A stretch of DNA of 64,000 nucleotides from RPQJ01 sp963698735 (GCA_963698735.1 CAVOSA010000024.1:1-64000), one strand, 5' to 3'; positions 45,222 to 56,483 are shown, counted from the stretch's first letter. Program-made: numbers and translations. The notes: a model not told the origin generated them from the sequence alone.

Positions 45222-45479
45222 ATGCTGCAGAACCTGCTCGTCGGCGCGATCGTTGCGGTCGCCGTTGCCTACGCGGTCTGGGCGCTGGTGCCGGGGACGA
45301 CGCGACTGGCGCTGGCCAGGAGACTCGGAGCCTGGGGCCGGGAGCCCGGCCGGCGCACATGGATTGAGCGCGTCACCCGCGCCATCGAGCGCGCCGCGGG
45401 CCAGCGCCATGGAGACTGCACCGGCTGCAGTCCCGGTCTGCCCGAAAAGCGTAGCGGTCGCCAGCCGCCAGGCCGCTGA
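45222..45479 (+). CDS. FeoB-associated Cys-rich membrane protein
   Basis: 85 residues. One N-terminal membrane helix (about 5-22), an Arg-rich middle and a single CTGC motif (Cys66, Cys69) near the C-terminus. Small Cys-containing membrane proteins of this type commonly end feo operons in place of FeoC. ATG at 45222, 14 bp after feoB, with GAGGAGG upstream. Role not established. Confidence 0.75.
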   Translation: MLQNLLVGAIVAVAVAYAVWALVPGTTRLALARRLGAWGREPGRRTWIERVTRAIERAAGQRHGDCTGCSPGLPEKRSGRQPPGR

Positions 45480-45656
45480 CAGCACCGTTCAGGCCGGCCG
45501 CCGGTCATTCAACGGTCGTTGCAATTGCGGTAAATGCGTGCAGCCCCTTCGGGCCCTATTGAGGTGAAATTCGCGCGTGCCCCGCATCTTGCGGTGCGCG
45601 ACGCACGAGCGAGCGAAAAAACGCCCCATGCGCCGTCCCTTGATGGGAGCTTCAGC

Positions 45657-47744
45657 ATGTTCCGCAACGGTCGCCTCCTCTCCTGCCTCGCGTTGTCCAT
45701 GTTCCTGTTCGCACTCGCGGACCCGCTGCCTGCCGGCGCGCAGGAAGCGGAGGCGGCACCGCCGCCCGCGGCTGCCGGCGTAGCAGAAACCGGGCCCGCG
45801 ATCCCGAACGAAAAGTGTTTCGGCTGCCATGACGACGCCGAGATGAAGAACGAGGCCGGCACCTCGGTCGCGGTTCTCGAGGCGCAGTTCGCCGTCTCCG
45901 CCCACAAGAGAGTCGATTGTGTCGAGTGCCACACAGCCGCCCTGGGCGTGAAGCACAAGGGCAAGCGTCAGCCGCTCGGCCCGGTGGCCTTCGACGCGTG
46001 CCTGGAATGCCACGAAGACGAGATCACGCCGTTCCAGAACAGCGTCCATGCCAGAGTCAAGGGCGGCAAGCCCGCGTCTTGCCAGGGCTGCCACGGCAAT
46101 ATCCACACCGTCGTGCGCAGCAATAACCCGAATGCGGCCATGGCGCCGCTCAACCAGGTCCGCAACTGCGGCGTCTGCCACGAAAGCATGATGGAAGGCT
46201 ACCTTTCCAGCGTGCACGCCAGGTCGCTGTTCGTATCGGGACTCACGGAGGCCGCGCCTTCGTGCAGCGACTGTCACGGCAGCCACGACATTCTGCGGCA
46301 CACCGATCCGCAGGCCCGGTCTTCCCACGCGAAGAGTCCCGAGACGTGCGGCGGCTGCCACAAGGGCATCCTGAATGAATGGAACGAGAGCGCCCATGGG
46401 GCGCTGTGGCGGGAAGGCAAGGACGGCCCGGTGTGCAGCACCTGCCACGACGCGCACGCCATCGAGAAACCGACTACGGTCGCGATGCGCGCGCACATGC
46501 CGACCGACTGCGGCAACTGCCACGCGGACCTCTACAAGACGTTCCACGACAGTTTCCACGGCAAGTCCACGAGCGTCGGCCGCGAGTCCGCAGCGATGTG
46601 TTCGGATTGCCACACGCCGCACCACAACCTGCCGGCGAGCGATCCGCGCTCGTCGATCCACCCAGACAACCTCGCCGCCACCTGCGGCTCGAGCAACTGC
46701 CACGCCGGCAAGATCAATGCGGCTTTCCTGACCTTCATTCCGCACAGCGACCCGATGGATGCCGCGCAGAACCCGTGGGTGCACTACATCTACCTGTTCA
46801 TGACCTTGTTGCTGCTCGGCGTGTTCGGCTTCTTCGGCCTGCACGCGCTGCTGTGGCTGCAGCGCACGCTGGTCGGCCGCCTGCGCGGTGAGTTCAAGGT
46901 GGAGCACTTCGGGCCTGGGCCATACGTGCGCCGGTTCACGACCACGCAGATGTGGCTGCACGTGTCGATCATCCTGAGCTTCCTGCTGCTCTCGGTGACG
47001 GGCCTGCCACTCAAGTTCGCGGCCGCCCCCTGGGCGCCGGGACTGATGAGGGCGCTTGGCGGGGCAGAGATCGCGAGCTTCCTGCACCGCTTTGCGGCGA
47101 TCGTCACCTTCGGCTATTTCGCCGTGCACCTGTCGATGCTGTTCCGCGACGTTGTGCTCAAGAGGCAGAAGGGCTTCTTCTGGGGCTGGCGTTCGATGAC
47201 GCCACAACTGAAGGACGTCCAGGACCTGTGGGCGAACGTGAAGTACTTCCTCTACCTCGGTCCGCGCCCCGAACTCGATCGCTGGGCGTACTGGGAGAAG
47301 TTCGACTACCTGGCGGTCTTCTGGGGCGTCGGCATGATCGGCGTCTCGGGCCTGATGTTGTGGTTCCCGGACTTCTTCACCCGGTTCCTGCCGGGCTGGG
47401 CGCTCAACGCGGCCTACATCATCCACAGCGACGAGGCCCTGCTGGCGACGGGCTTCATCTTCCTGTTCCACTTCTTCCATACGCACCTGCGGCCGGAAAG
47501 CTTCCCGATGGATCCAGTGATCTTCACGGGCAGCATGCCGCTGCATCGCTTCAAGGAAGAGCGGCCGCTCGAGTACCAGCGCATGGTCGACAGCAACACC
47601 CTTGAGCAGCACTTGGTGCCGCCGCCCTCCGAGACGCAGATTCAGGTCGCGCACGTGTTCGGCTTCACTGCCGTCGCAATCGGCGTGTGGCTGGCGATCC
47701 TGATCTTCAGGGCGTTGGCGAGCGGTGCGATGCACCTGTTCTAG
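45657..47744 (+). CDS. Fused multiheme c / b-type cytochrome, CbcL-like quinol oxidoreductase
   Basis: 695 residues. The signal peptide ends PAGAQ. The periplasmic half (about 45-365) has ten CX2CH motifs (CFGCH, CVECH, CLECH, CQGCH, CGVCH, CSDCH, CGGCH, CSTCH, CGNCH, CSDCH) and one CX4CH (CGSSNCH). The C-terminal half is a membrane cytochrome b with His-bearing helices: MWLHVSIILSF, FLHRFAAIVTFGYFAVHLSM and IIHSDEALLATGFIFLFHFF. This is the architecture of Geobacter CbcL (HydC/FdnI-like b domain plus multiheme c domain), an inner-membrane quinol oxidase for low-potential acceptors. ATG at 45657 with GGGAG upstream. Function by analogy only. Confidence 0.87.
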   Translation: MFRNGRLLSCLALSMFLFALADPLPAGAQEAEAAPPPAAAGVAETGPAIPNEKCFGCHDDAEMKNEAGTSVAVLEAQFAVSAHKRVDCVECHTAALGVKHKGKRQPLGPVAFDACLECHEDEITPFQNSVHARVKGGKPASCQGCHGNIHTVVRSNNPNAAMAPLNQVRNCGVCHESMMEGYLSSVHARSLFVSGLTEAAPSCSDCHGSHDILRHTDPQARSSHAKSPETCGGCHKGILNEWNESAHGALWREGKDGPVCSTCHDAHAIEKPTTVAMRAHMPTDCGNCHADLYKTFHDSFHGKSTSVGRESAAMCSDCHTPHHNLPASDPRSSIHPDNLAATCGSSNCHAGKINAAFLTFIPHSDPMDAAQNPWVHYIYLFMTLLLLGVFGFFGLHALLWLQRTLVGRLRGEFKVEHFGPGPYVRRFTTTQMWLHVSIILSFLLLSVTGLPLKFAAAPWAPGLMRALGGAEIASFLHRFAAIVTFGYFAVHLSMLFRDVVLKRQKGFFWGWRSMTPQLKDVQDLWANVKYFLYLGPRPELDRWAYWEKFDYLAVFWGVGMIGVSGLMLWFPDFFTRFLPGWALNAAYIIHSDEALLATGFIFLFHFFHTHLRPESFPMDPVIFTGSMPLHRFKEERPLEYQRMVDSNTLEQHLVPPPSETQIQVAHVFGFTAVAIGVWLAILIFRALASGAMHLF

Positions 47745-47915
47745 GTGCGCGAGTCCGAAGGAGCGGCCGGCCTGGGGCATTTGCCTGGACCGGCCGCCTC
47801 CGTTTCAGATGGAGCGTGACGGCCCTGAGCGGTATCCTGTCAACCACTGGAGGCTTGGGCTGCGGGCCGCACCGGTGAACTACTACAACAGCAAGCACAG
47901 CCCTGGGGTCATTCG

Positions 47916-49394
47916 ATGATCAAGCATTTTTTTGGGGCCATTACCGGCAACATCGTGAGCCTGCTCGGCACCCTGCTGATCGTGATCAGCCTGCTGCTCA
48001 TCGGCGCACTGCTGGTCATGCAGGGGATGGGTTTCGAGGGCGGCGCCTACCTCGGCATCCTCACGTTCGTCGTATTGCCGATGGCCTTCCTCGCCGGGTT
48101 GTTCCTGGTCCCGATAGGGCTGTGGTGGCGCAAGCGCAAGGACGCGAAGCTCACCGCGCAGGGCCAGCAGACCGGACACCTGCCCGTCTTCGACCTCAAC
48201 CAGGAGCGCACCCGCGGCGTGCTGATCGGCTTAGTGGCGCTGGCCATTCCGCTGCTCGCAATCGCCGCCGGCCTTACGTTCAAAGCCGTCCACTACATGG
48301 ACTCCGACGAGTTCTGCGGCATGGCCTGCCACAAGGTCATGGAGCCGGAGTACACGGCCTTCCAGCGCTCGCCGCACGCACGGGTCGGTTGCGCGGGCTG
48401 TCACATCGGGCCGGGTGCCGAGTGGTTCGTCAAGGCCAAGATCTCGGGCTCCTGGCAGCTCATCGCCGTCGCGTTCGACCTGTACCCGCGCCCGATCCCG
48501 ACGCCGGTGCACTCGCTGCGGCCGTCGAGCGGCACCTGCGAACAGTGCCACTGGCCGACCAAGTACCTCGGCGACCGGCTCAAGATCCGCACGCACTACG
48601 CCGAGGACGAGGGGAACACCGAGCTCAAGACGGCGCTGATGGTCAAGGTGGGCGGCAAGGTGGCGGGCCAGTCGCAGGGCATCCACTGGCACGTCGATCC
48701 CAACCATCGCGTCCGCTACCGGGCCGATCCCACGCGCGAAACCATGTACGAAGTCGAGTTGACGGACCTGGCCGAGGGCACGACCAAGGTCTACAAGATC
48801 GACAAACCTGCCCCGGAGGGCACGGAATGGCGCACGATGGACTGCGTGGATTGCCACAACCGGGCCTCGCACATCTATCGCAGCCCGGAGTTCGAGCTTG
48901 ACCTCGCGCTCGAGCAAGGCCGCATCGACCGCGCGCTACCCTACATCCGGCGGGAAGGCCTGCGCATCATCACCGAGAAGGAGTATGACTCGCACGCTGC
49001 GGCTCGCGAGGGCATCGCGGCTGCGCTGAATTCGTTCTACGCGCAGAATTATCCCGAGCTCGCCGGCACGCCCGCCGTCGAGCAGGCCGGCAAGGCACTG
49101 GGCGACACGTATACGTGGAACAACTTCCCGCACATGAAGGTCAGGTGGAACACCTACCCGAACCACATCGGGCACCAGGAGTCCCCGGGCTGCTTCCGCT
49201 GCCACGACAATAAGCACAAAACCGAAGGCGGCGAGAAGATCGGCAAGAAGTGCGGCACCTGCCACAACATCGTGGCCGAAGAGGAGAGCGATTCGGCGCT
49301 GCTGCAGGAACTGGGCATCCAGGAAGCGCCGCCCGCGCCGGCGGCTGCGGCAGAAGGCGCGGCGGCCGAAGCTGCGGCAACCCCGGCCACCTGA
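47916..49394 (+). CDS. NapC/NirT-type multiheme membrane cytochrome, ImcH-like
   Basis: 492 residues. Two or three N-terminal membrane helices (about 8-35, 47-72, 98-120) anchor a periplasmic domain with six heme motifs: a CX3CH (CGMACHKVMEPEY) plus CAGCH, CEQCH, CVDCH, CFRCH and CGTCH. The HARVGCAGCHIGPGAEWFVK stretch is the NapC/NirT signature. Size and composition are close to Geobacter ImcH, an inner-membrane quinol oxidase for high-potential acceptors. It has its own start 171 bp after the CbcL-like gene, same strand, and a terminator after it. The Ala/Pro-rich C-terminal tail is unusual. Confidence 0.87.
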   Translation: MIKHFFGAITGNIVSLLGTLLIVISLLLIGALLVMQGMGFEGGAYLGILTFVVLPMAFLAGLFLVPIGLWWRKRKDAKLTAQGQQTGHLPVFDLNQERTRGVLIGLVALAIPLLAIAAGLTFKAVHYMDSDEFCGMACHKVMEPEYTAFQRSPHARVGCAGCHIGPGAEWFVKAKISGSWQLIAVAFDLYPRPIPTPVHSLRPSSGTCEQCHWPTKYLGDRLKIRTHYAEDEGNTELKTALMVKVGGKVAGQSQGIHWHVDPNHRVRYRADPTRETMYEVELTDLAEGTTKVYKIDKPAPEGTEWRTMDCVDCHNRASHIYRSPEFELDLALEQGRIDRALPYIRREGLRIITEKEYDSHAAAREGIAAALNSFYAQNYPELAGTPAVEQAGKALGDTYTWNNFPHMKVRWNTYPNHIGHQESPGCFRCHDNKHKTEGGEKIGKKCGTCHNIVAEEESDSALLQELGIQEAPPAPAAAAEGAAAEAAATPAT

Positions 49395-49421
49395 GTACCC
49401 GCCACGAGGTGCAGATAATCA

Positions 49422-49452
49422 GACCCGGCCGGGTGGCCGGGGTCTTTTCTTT
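49422..49452 (+). terminator. Rho-independent terminator after the NapC/NirT gene
   Basis: GACCCGGCC-GGGT-GGCCGGGGTC followed by TTTTCTTT, about 30 bp past the stop. Confidence 0.8.
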
Positions 49453-49486
49453 GCAGTCGATCGCTGACGAGGGCCGGACGCGCGCC

Positions 49487-49795
49487 CTACTTGAGCTTTG
49501 CGTAATAGGCCGCCAGGTCGGCAACCTGCGCGGCACTGAGCTTCTTCGCTTCCTTGGTCATCTTGGGATTCTTGGTACGGGTTCCGTTCTGGTACTCCTG
49601 CATCGCCTTGGTGAACTTTTCCACGGGCATGCCGGCAATGGCTGGATAGTCATCGTCACCGGCACCGTCGTCTCCATGACAGTCGGCGCAACTCGCCGCC
49701 GCCAGCGCCTTGCCCGCGGCAACGTCCGCAGCATGGGCCGGGGCGGCAAGCAGGGCCAAGGCAGATAGCAGTGCCGGCAGCATCTTCGTGTACAT
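49487..49795 (-). CDS. Periplasmic monoheme cytochrome c (c553-like)
   Basis: 102 residues. Signal peptide to about AHAAD, heme motif CADCH (36-40), Met in IAGMPVEKF or KNPKMTKE as sixth ligand, and a terminal helix AAYYAKLK. It follows the nrfD-like gene by 56 bp on the same strand and is likely the electron acceptor or donor of that complex. Confidence 0.9.
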   Translation of the reverse strand: MYTKMLPALLSALALLAAPAHAADVAAGKALAAASCADCHGDDGAGDDDYPAIAGMPVEKFTKAMQEYQNGTRTKNPKMTKEAKKLSAAQVADLAAYYAKLK

Positions 49796-49851
49796 AGCGT
49801 AAATCCTCCAGATGGTTCAGTCTATCCCGGTCGGTCCACAGCCCGGGCGCG

Positions 49852-51063
49852 TCAACTCGCCACGGCCCTCGAGTGACTCTCCATCCACCGTGGCGGCAGC
49901 AACCGGAACAGCACGGTCAGGATGATGAAGGGCAGCGCCAGCAGCGCCAGGGCCGTCAACAGGCTCTCGATGCCCGTGATCTCCATCTTGTACGCCATCA
50001 GGCCGCGCAGGCTCTTCGAGTACAGCTGGCCACCGATGACTACGTTCCAGCGCATGCTGAAGATGCCAAGCAGGATCAGCAGCGACGTCGTGAAGTACAG
50101 CAGCTTGCGCAGCTCCTCGTTGAAGCGAACGCTGCGCACCAGCACCAGGATGACCAGGGGCAACAACATGCCGAGCAGCAGCTGCACGACGACCAGGCTC
50201 AGGAACAGCTTGGACGAGACCAGTTGCGTGAGGATTCCGATGGACTCCTCGCTCTGGTACAGGCGGTGGATGTAGTCGAGCGCCTCCAGCGCGAAGTCGA
50301 CGATGATCGCGACGAGCAGGAACAGTCCGATCTTGTCCAGGCAGCGCATGTCGAGCTTCTCGTTGCGCACGAGACTCAACAGGATGTACAGGAACATCAC
50401 CATGGCAATGCCCGACACGATGGCAGACATGAGGAACACGATCGGCATGAGGACGCTCCCCCACCAGGGGTTCGCCTTGACCGAGCCGAAAATGAAACCG
50501 ACGTAGCCATGCAGCAGGAACGCCGAGGGAATGCCGATGATCGTGATCAGCTTGCTCGCCTTGTGGTCGAATGCCAGCGCCTCGGGGCTCACGTCCTTCG
50601 AGAACAGCGACAGGGCCCCGTAGATTCCCTTCAGCAGCCGCGGGACTGCTGCGCCATCAGCACCAGTTGCTGCCGGTACTCGAACCAGATCTCGATCAAC
50701 AGGATGCCCAGCAGGTACCAGAGGTAGACGAAGCCGAACATGGCCATTGCCGACGTCGGCTGCGGCGTGAAGAAGATCTCGTAGGCGCGCTCGGGGTGCC
50801 CGAGCTGCAGATGCAACCGCCTCCGCGACCGCATGAAGAAGGGCCGTGAGCAACGCCTGCCGAGACGGGTGACCTGACGCCGGGAACACCTTGACCAGCG
50901 AGGCGAGGATGAAGGCGCCGGCGACGATGCCCGTCAGATACGGATACACCACGATCAGGATCGCCCACTGGGTCTCGACCTCGTTCGGGTAGATGAAACC
51001 CACCACCTGGCTCAGCTGGTGGCTGAGTTGTTCGTTGAGACTGTCGGGAATCGCGCCGCTCAT
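49852..51063 (-). CDS. NrfD/PsrC-family membrane quinone-interacting subunit (two compensating frame breaks)
   Basis: 403-codon frame with about eight membrane segments. The frame is open throughout, but about 60 codons (roughly 50640-50818) are out of register. There the true sequence is in another frame and reads LHLQLGHPERAYEIFF, a SAMAMFGFVYLWYLLG helix and LVLMAQQSRG, which is the conserved NrfD quinone region. An extra base near 50818 and a missing base near 50640 restore a continuous protein. NrfD subunits exchange electrons between quinone and a partner FeS protein. ATG at 51063 overlaps the FeS gene stop by ATGA. Confidence 0.85.
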   Translation of the reverse strand: MSGAIPDSLNEQLSHQLSQVVGFIYPNEVETQWAILIVVYPYLTGIVAGAFILASLVKVFPASGHPSRQALLTALLHAVAEAVASAARAPRARLRDLLHAAADVGNGHVRLRLPLVPAGHPVDRDLVRVPAATGADGAAVPRLLKGIYGALSLFSKDVSPEALAFDHKASKLITIIGIPSAFLLHGYVGFIFGSVKANPWWGSVLMPIVFLMSAIVSGIAMVMFLYILLSLVRNEKLDMRCLDKIGLFLLVAIIVDFALEALDYIHRLYQSEESIGILTQLVSSKLFLSLVVVQLLLGMLLPLVILVLVRSVRFNEELRKLLYFTTSLLILLGIFSMRWNVVIGGQLYSKSLRGLMAYKMEITGIESLLTALALLALPFIILTVLFRLLPPRWMESHSRAVAS

Positions 51064-51821
51064 CGCACTTCTCCGTCGAGCTGGGCGTAAAGCACCTTCG
51101 GCTCGGTATTCAAGTCCGGCTTCAGGACGCTGATCTGGTTCACGCGATGGAAGCGCACCAGGCGGTCAGCCTTGCCCTTCAGGTCACCGAAGATCCTCGC
51201 CTCCGTCGGGCACACCTCGACACACGCCGGCAGCAGGCCCTCGGTTATGCGGTGGTAGCAGAACGTGCACTTGTCGCCGTTTTCGTCCGCGGGTTCAAAT
51301 ACCGCGCGCCGTACGGGCAGGCCTGGATGCAGTAGCGGCAGCCGATGCAGCGTTTCTCGTCCACCAGGACGACGCCGTCCTGAGTCTGGAACGTCGCACC
51401 CACGGGGCAGACCTGCACGCAGGGCGGGTGCGCACACTGGTTGCAGAGCTTGGGCACGAAGAACGTGCGCACGACGGTCGGATCCTCGGGCGGCGCCTGC
51501 TCCGGCAGCGCGGCGCGCGTGCTGATGCACTCGACCTTGGTCTCGCCGTTCTCGTGGATCTGGTAGCGCTCGATCCACGTACGGAAGAAGAACGGTTCCT
51601 CGGGCACGTTGTTTTCCGCCTTGCAGGCCTCGACGCAGCGATTGCAGCCGATGCACTTATCGACGTCGATGCCCATGCCATACCAGTGCTTCGTCGCATC
51701 GTAGTCCACCGGGGTCGTCGGGGGCTCGACACTTCCCCTCGGCTGCGGGCGCAAGAGCCTGCAGCGTTGCCGCAGCCGGGAAGAAGAGGATTGCGTCCTT
51801 GAGGAACTCGCGCTTGTTCAT
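51060..51821 (-). CDS. NrfC/DmsB-type protein with four [4Fe-4S] clusters (two frame breaks)
   Basis: About 253 residues when joined. Segment 1 (from ATG 51821) is a signal-like N-terminus, MNKREFLKDAILFFPAAA. Segment 2 has CIGCNRCVEAC, CNQCAHPPCVQVC and CIGCRYCIQAC. Segment 3 has CTFC and ACVEVC and ends LDGEVR. Breaks are at about 51735-51738 (one C too many in a run of four on the plus strand, giving EGSVEPPTT when removed) and about 51294 (one base missing, giving RYLNPADENGDKCTFC). Four ferredoxin clusters pass electrons between the NrfD subunit and the multiheme cytochrome. Overlaps both neighbours by ATGA. Confidence 0.85.
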
Positions 51822-52559
51822 TTTCGTCCCTCGGGCAGATGGGCGTAATGGCACTCCCAGCAGACGTACGTGCCGCCGTGTGCAGCCATGTCGACGGTGA
51901 CTTTCGATGCCGCCGGATCGGTCGCGCCGGGCACGTGGCACCGCCCGCAGACTTCGCGACTGTCCGGCTTGGTCGGCAGGGCCAGGCGCGGCTCGGTCAT
52001 GTGCCGCGGGTCGACTGCGTGACAGCTCGCGCAAGGCAGCAGCGCGTGCGTGGACATGGCCTTCGTGTGCTCGATGCGACCGTGACAACCCGTGCAATCC
52101 GTCGGCACCTTCGGCGGCACTGGATCGTGTGGATCGTGACAGGAAACGCAATTCTTGCGCGGCCTGTGCTCGAGTGGATCGACCTGCGGGAAGCCGTTGG
52201 GTCGCGAAGAGTCGTAAGACATGGCAGGCCAGGCAGAATTCCCTCTCGCGCGGCAGGCGCGGCTTCGCGGCGTTCTCGTCGGCGGCGTGGTTGGCCGCTG
52301 GGCCATGGCAGTTTTCGCAGCCGATGTTGCGGTGCTTGCCGCCGTACTTGAGTTCGAACTGCTCCTCGTGACACTCGCGGCACACCGCGACGCCGGCATG
52401 GCGCAGCGGCTTCGCCATCTCGCGCTCGGCCGCGGCCGCCTGGTGCGGTCGCGCCGAGAACAGCGACTCCGGCAGGATCACGAAGCGCAGCAACAGGACG
52501 ACCGCCAGGATGACGGCGATGACGATGCCGAGACGCGTCACCTGCTCAGGTAATTTCAC
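51818..52559 (-). CDS. Membrane-anchored octaheme c-type cytochrome (frame break near 52220)
   Basis: About 247 residues when joined. The uncleaved N-terminal helix (about 10-30, IVIAVILAVVLLLRFVIL) is followed by eight CX2CH motifs: CRECH, CENCH, CLACH, then after the break CVSCH, CTGCH, CASCH, CGRCH and CWECH. The first frame is disrupted after CLACH; the second resumes SYDSSRPNGFPQVDP. Dropping the base at about 52220 joins them. GTG start at 52559. It heads the octaheme/FeS/NrfD set and probably exchanges electrons with the small cytochromes. Confidence 0.85.
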
Positions 52560-52562
52560 GGA

Positions 52563-54343
52563 TCAGCCCCCGATTGCTTGCGGTGTGCCCGCGGTCATGC
52601 GGGCTTTGTCGCCGCCGCGGCGCAGGCGCGGTGCGATGATGAGCGCGGCACCGTAGAGCGCCAGCGCGATAAACAGCGTCGCCGGTCGCGAGAACTTGAA
52701 GTCCTGCGCAACCATTTTCAGGCCGATCACGACCAGCAGCGGATAGACAGCCACGTCCACTCGCGGAACCGTGCCTGACGACCGGCCCACGCAACCAGCA
52801 GTGCAGCCACGGCGAGCACTCCAGTGCGCAATGTGGCGAGCGCGCCGAGGTCCACGCTGCCATCGGTCAGCCCGGCTGCGGCCGGAGCGAGCGCGCCAGT
52901 CGCCGCGCCACAGGCAACCCAGACGAGGACCACGACGATGATGAGCCTCAGCACGCTGGCCAGCACGCCCCCATCTGGATTCGGTCTCGCCGCTGCAAAC
53001 CATGCAGACAGCGCGCATGCGGCCAGCATGACGAGCATTACGGCGCTGGGCAGCAACCAGGGCGCGACGGGGCTGGCTGCCAGCGCCCAGGCGCCGTATC
53101 GCAATGCCTGGGACGCGAAGCTGGCCGCAACGACGTAAGCCGCGCCATGGAACAGCAGGTACAGCCGCCCTGTGCGCGACCAGACTCCGACGGCAATCAC
53201 CCCCAACACCGCGAATACCATGGCGACCCAATGCTCGCGAGCCACGAGCGCGCAGCCGGCGAGGACCAGCGTGAGCGCGAGCGTCGAGTAGAAATACAGG
53301 TTGCGCTCGAGATCCTGGCGTCCTTCGATGAACACGAAGACCACGAAGTAGCACGCCGCCCCAAAAGTCAGGCTGATCAAGCCGATCGCCGCAGGCAGCA
53401 CTCCGTTGGCCTGTGTCAGGATGCCGGTCCCCACGAATGCAATGATCAGTGCGGCAACCATCTGCACGACCTCGAACAAGGTGACGGTGCGACCGCGGAT
53501 GAGCGTACGAACCGCGACACTGACGAAGTAGGCGACGAGCAGCGACCACTGCAGCATCGCGGCGATGCGGTACGCGTCCAGGTGTTCTGGAGACAGTGCA
53601 CGCAGCGTCAGTCCAATGACGACCGCGTCTGCCGCGAGTGCCGCCGGCCAGCAAATCCCCGTCCAGCCGCGCGAGTAGCCGAGCCACAAGGTCGTCACTC
53701 CGAGGGCAATCAGGTAAAGCGCGATCGGCACGATGACGCCGGTCTTGGCCAGCAGCACGAGGCTGGTCGGCAGCGCTGCCAGGATCGTGACCCACGCAAC
53801 GGCGCGCAGGCGCTGGCGCCACGCGACGACCAGCATGGCGACGGTCAGGATCACCAGACCCAAGGCGCTGCTCGCACCAGTCAGCACCTTGAACCGGGTT
53901 GTCGCCTCGACCAGCAGTGGGAATACGACCATGGCCGCCCCAAGCGCATGGACGACAGCGCTCGGTGCCAGGCCAAGTCGACCAGCGCGGTCGGCGAGGA
54001 AGAGCCAGATCAGTCCGTACGTGAAAGCCAGGGCGATGCCGACGTGCGGCGTCAGCAGGCCCGCTTCAGTCATCGCACGCAGGAAAAACCCGCCGGCGAG
54101 AACGAGGAAGAGCCGGCCGACGAGGGAGAGGACGGCGATCGGATCGTACGGGTCCCGCTTCGCGAGGCCAGGTGACCCGTCCTTCGGCAGTGGTTGCGCG
54201 GGCACTCCGGCCCGAGCATCAACTGCCAGGGTCGCAACAGCAGGCGCCGCCGCTTCCAGCACGTCGATCCGTTGTTTGAGCGACTCGACGGCGGACTGCA
54301 GTTGCTCGACGCTAAATTCGAGACGGGCGAGACGATCGCCCAT
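52563..54343 (-). CDS. DUF2339 polytopic membrane protein (frame break near 52751)
   Basis: About 593 residues. An N-terminal coiled coil (MGDRLARLEFSVEQLQSAVE, about 1-35) and a short linker precede a long series of hydrophobic segments (15 or more), with the DPIAVLSLVGRLFLVLAGGFFLRA-like motif region that opens DUF2339 proteins. Near the 3' end the frame breaks: WTWL continues in another frame as VYPLLVVIGLKMVAQDFKFS if one G is added near 52751. ATG at 54343. Ends 3 bp before the octaheme gene, so probably the first gene of that operon. Function unknown. Confidence 0.78.
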
Positions 54344-54570
54344 GACGTCACCCCACTGCTCACCGGCTGCAGACTTGAATGCTCTTCCGAGTTCGGCCTG
54401 CGGCCTGCCCTCGAAACTCTTGCTGCTGCCGCATGACAACAGCGTGCAGCGCAACAATTCATGAGGGCTTGCGCGTAGACCGCGCATGCGCAGAGGCTAG
54501 CGGACAGCAAGCGGATGCAGTCAGCGCATGGCTGGCGGGCGCGCGGCATCGTGCGATGCTCGCGCCCCTC

Positions 54571-56394
<1,824 letters not shown>

Positions 56395-56441
56395 TGCCAG
56401 TACTCATCGCGCGATAACGGTCGCGACAGGCCTGAAAAAGA

Positions 56442-56475
56442 AAAACCCCCGACGGGTTGCCCCGTCGGGGGTTTT
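56442..56475. terminator. Bidirectional terminator between uup and the rrn operon
   Basis: AAAACCCCCGACGGG-TTGC-CCCGTCGGGGGTTTT is a perfect stem with A-run on one side and T-run on the other, so it can end transcription of uup (plus) and of 5S rRNA (minus). Confidence 0.92.
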
Positions 56476-56483
56476 GTTTGAGA

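Noticed and set aside
44478..45360. Minus-strand frame opposite feoB and the small Cys protein
   Set aside because: Antisense shadow with Arg/His-rich composition; feoB is certain on the plus strand.
49852..51063. Accepting the uninterrupted 403-codon nrfD frame as correct
   Set aside because: The middle 60 codons are Arg/Ala-rich nonsense for this family while the conserved quinone-site helices appear in another frame of the same DNA, so two compensating indels explain it better.
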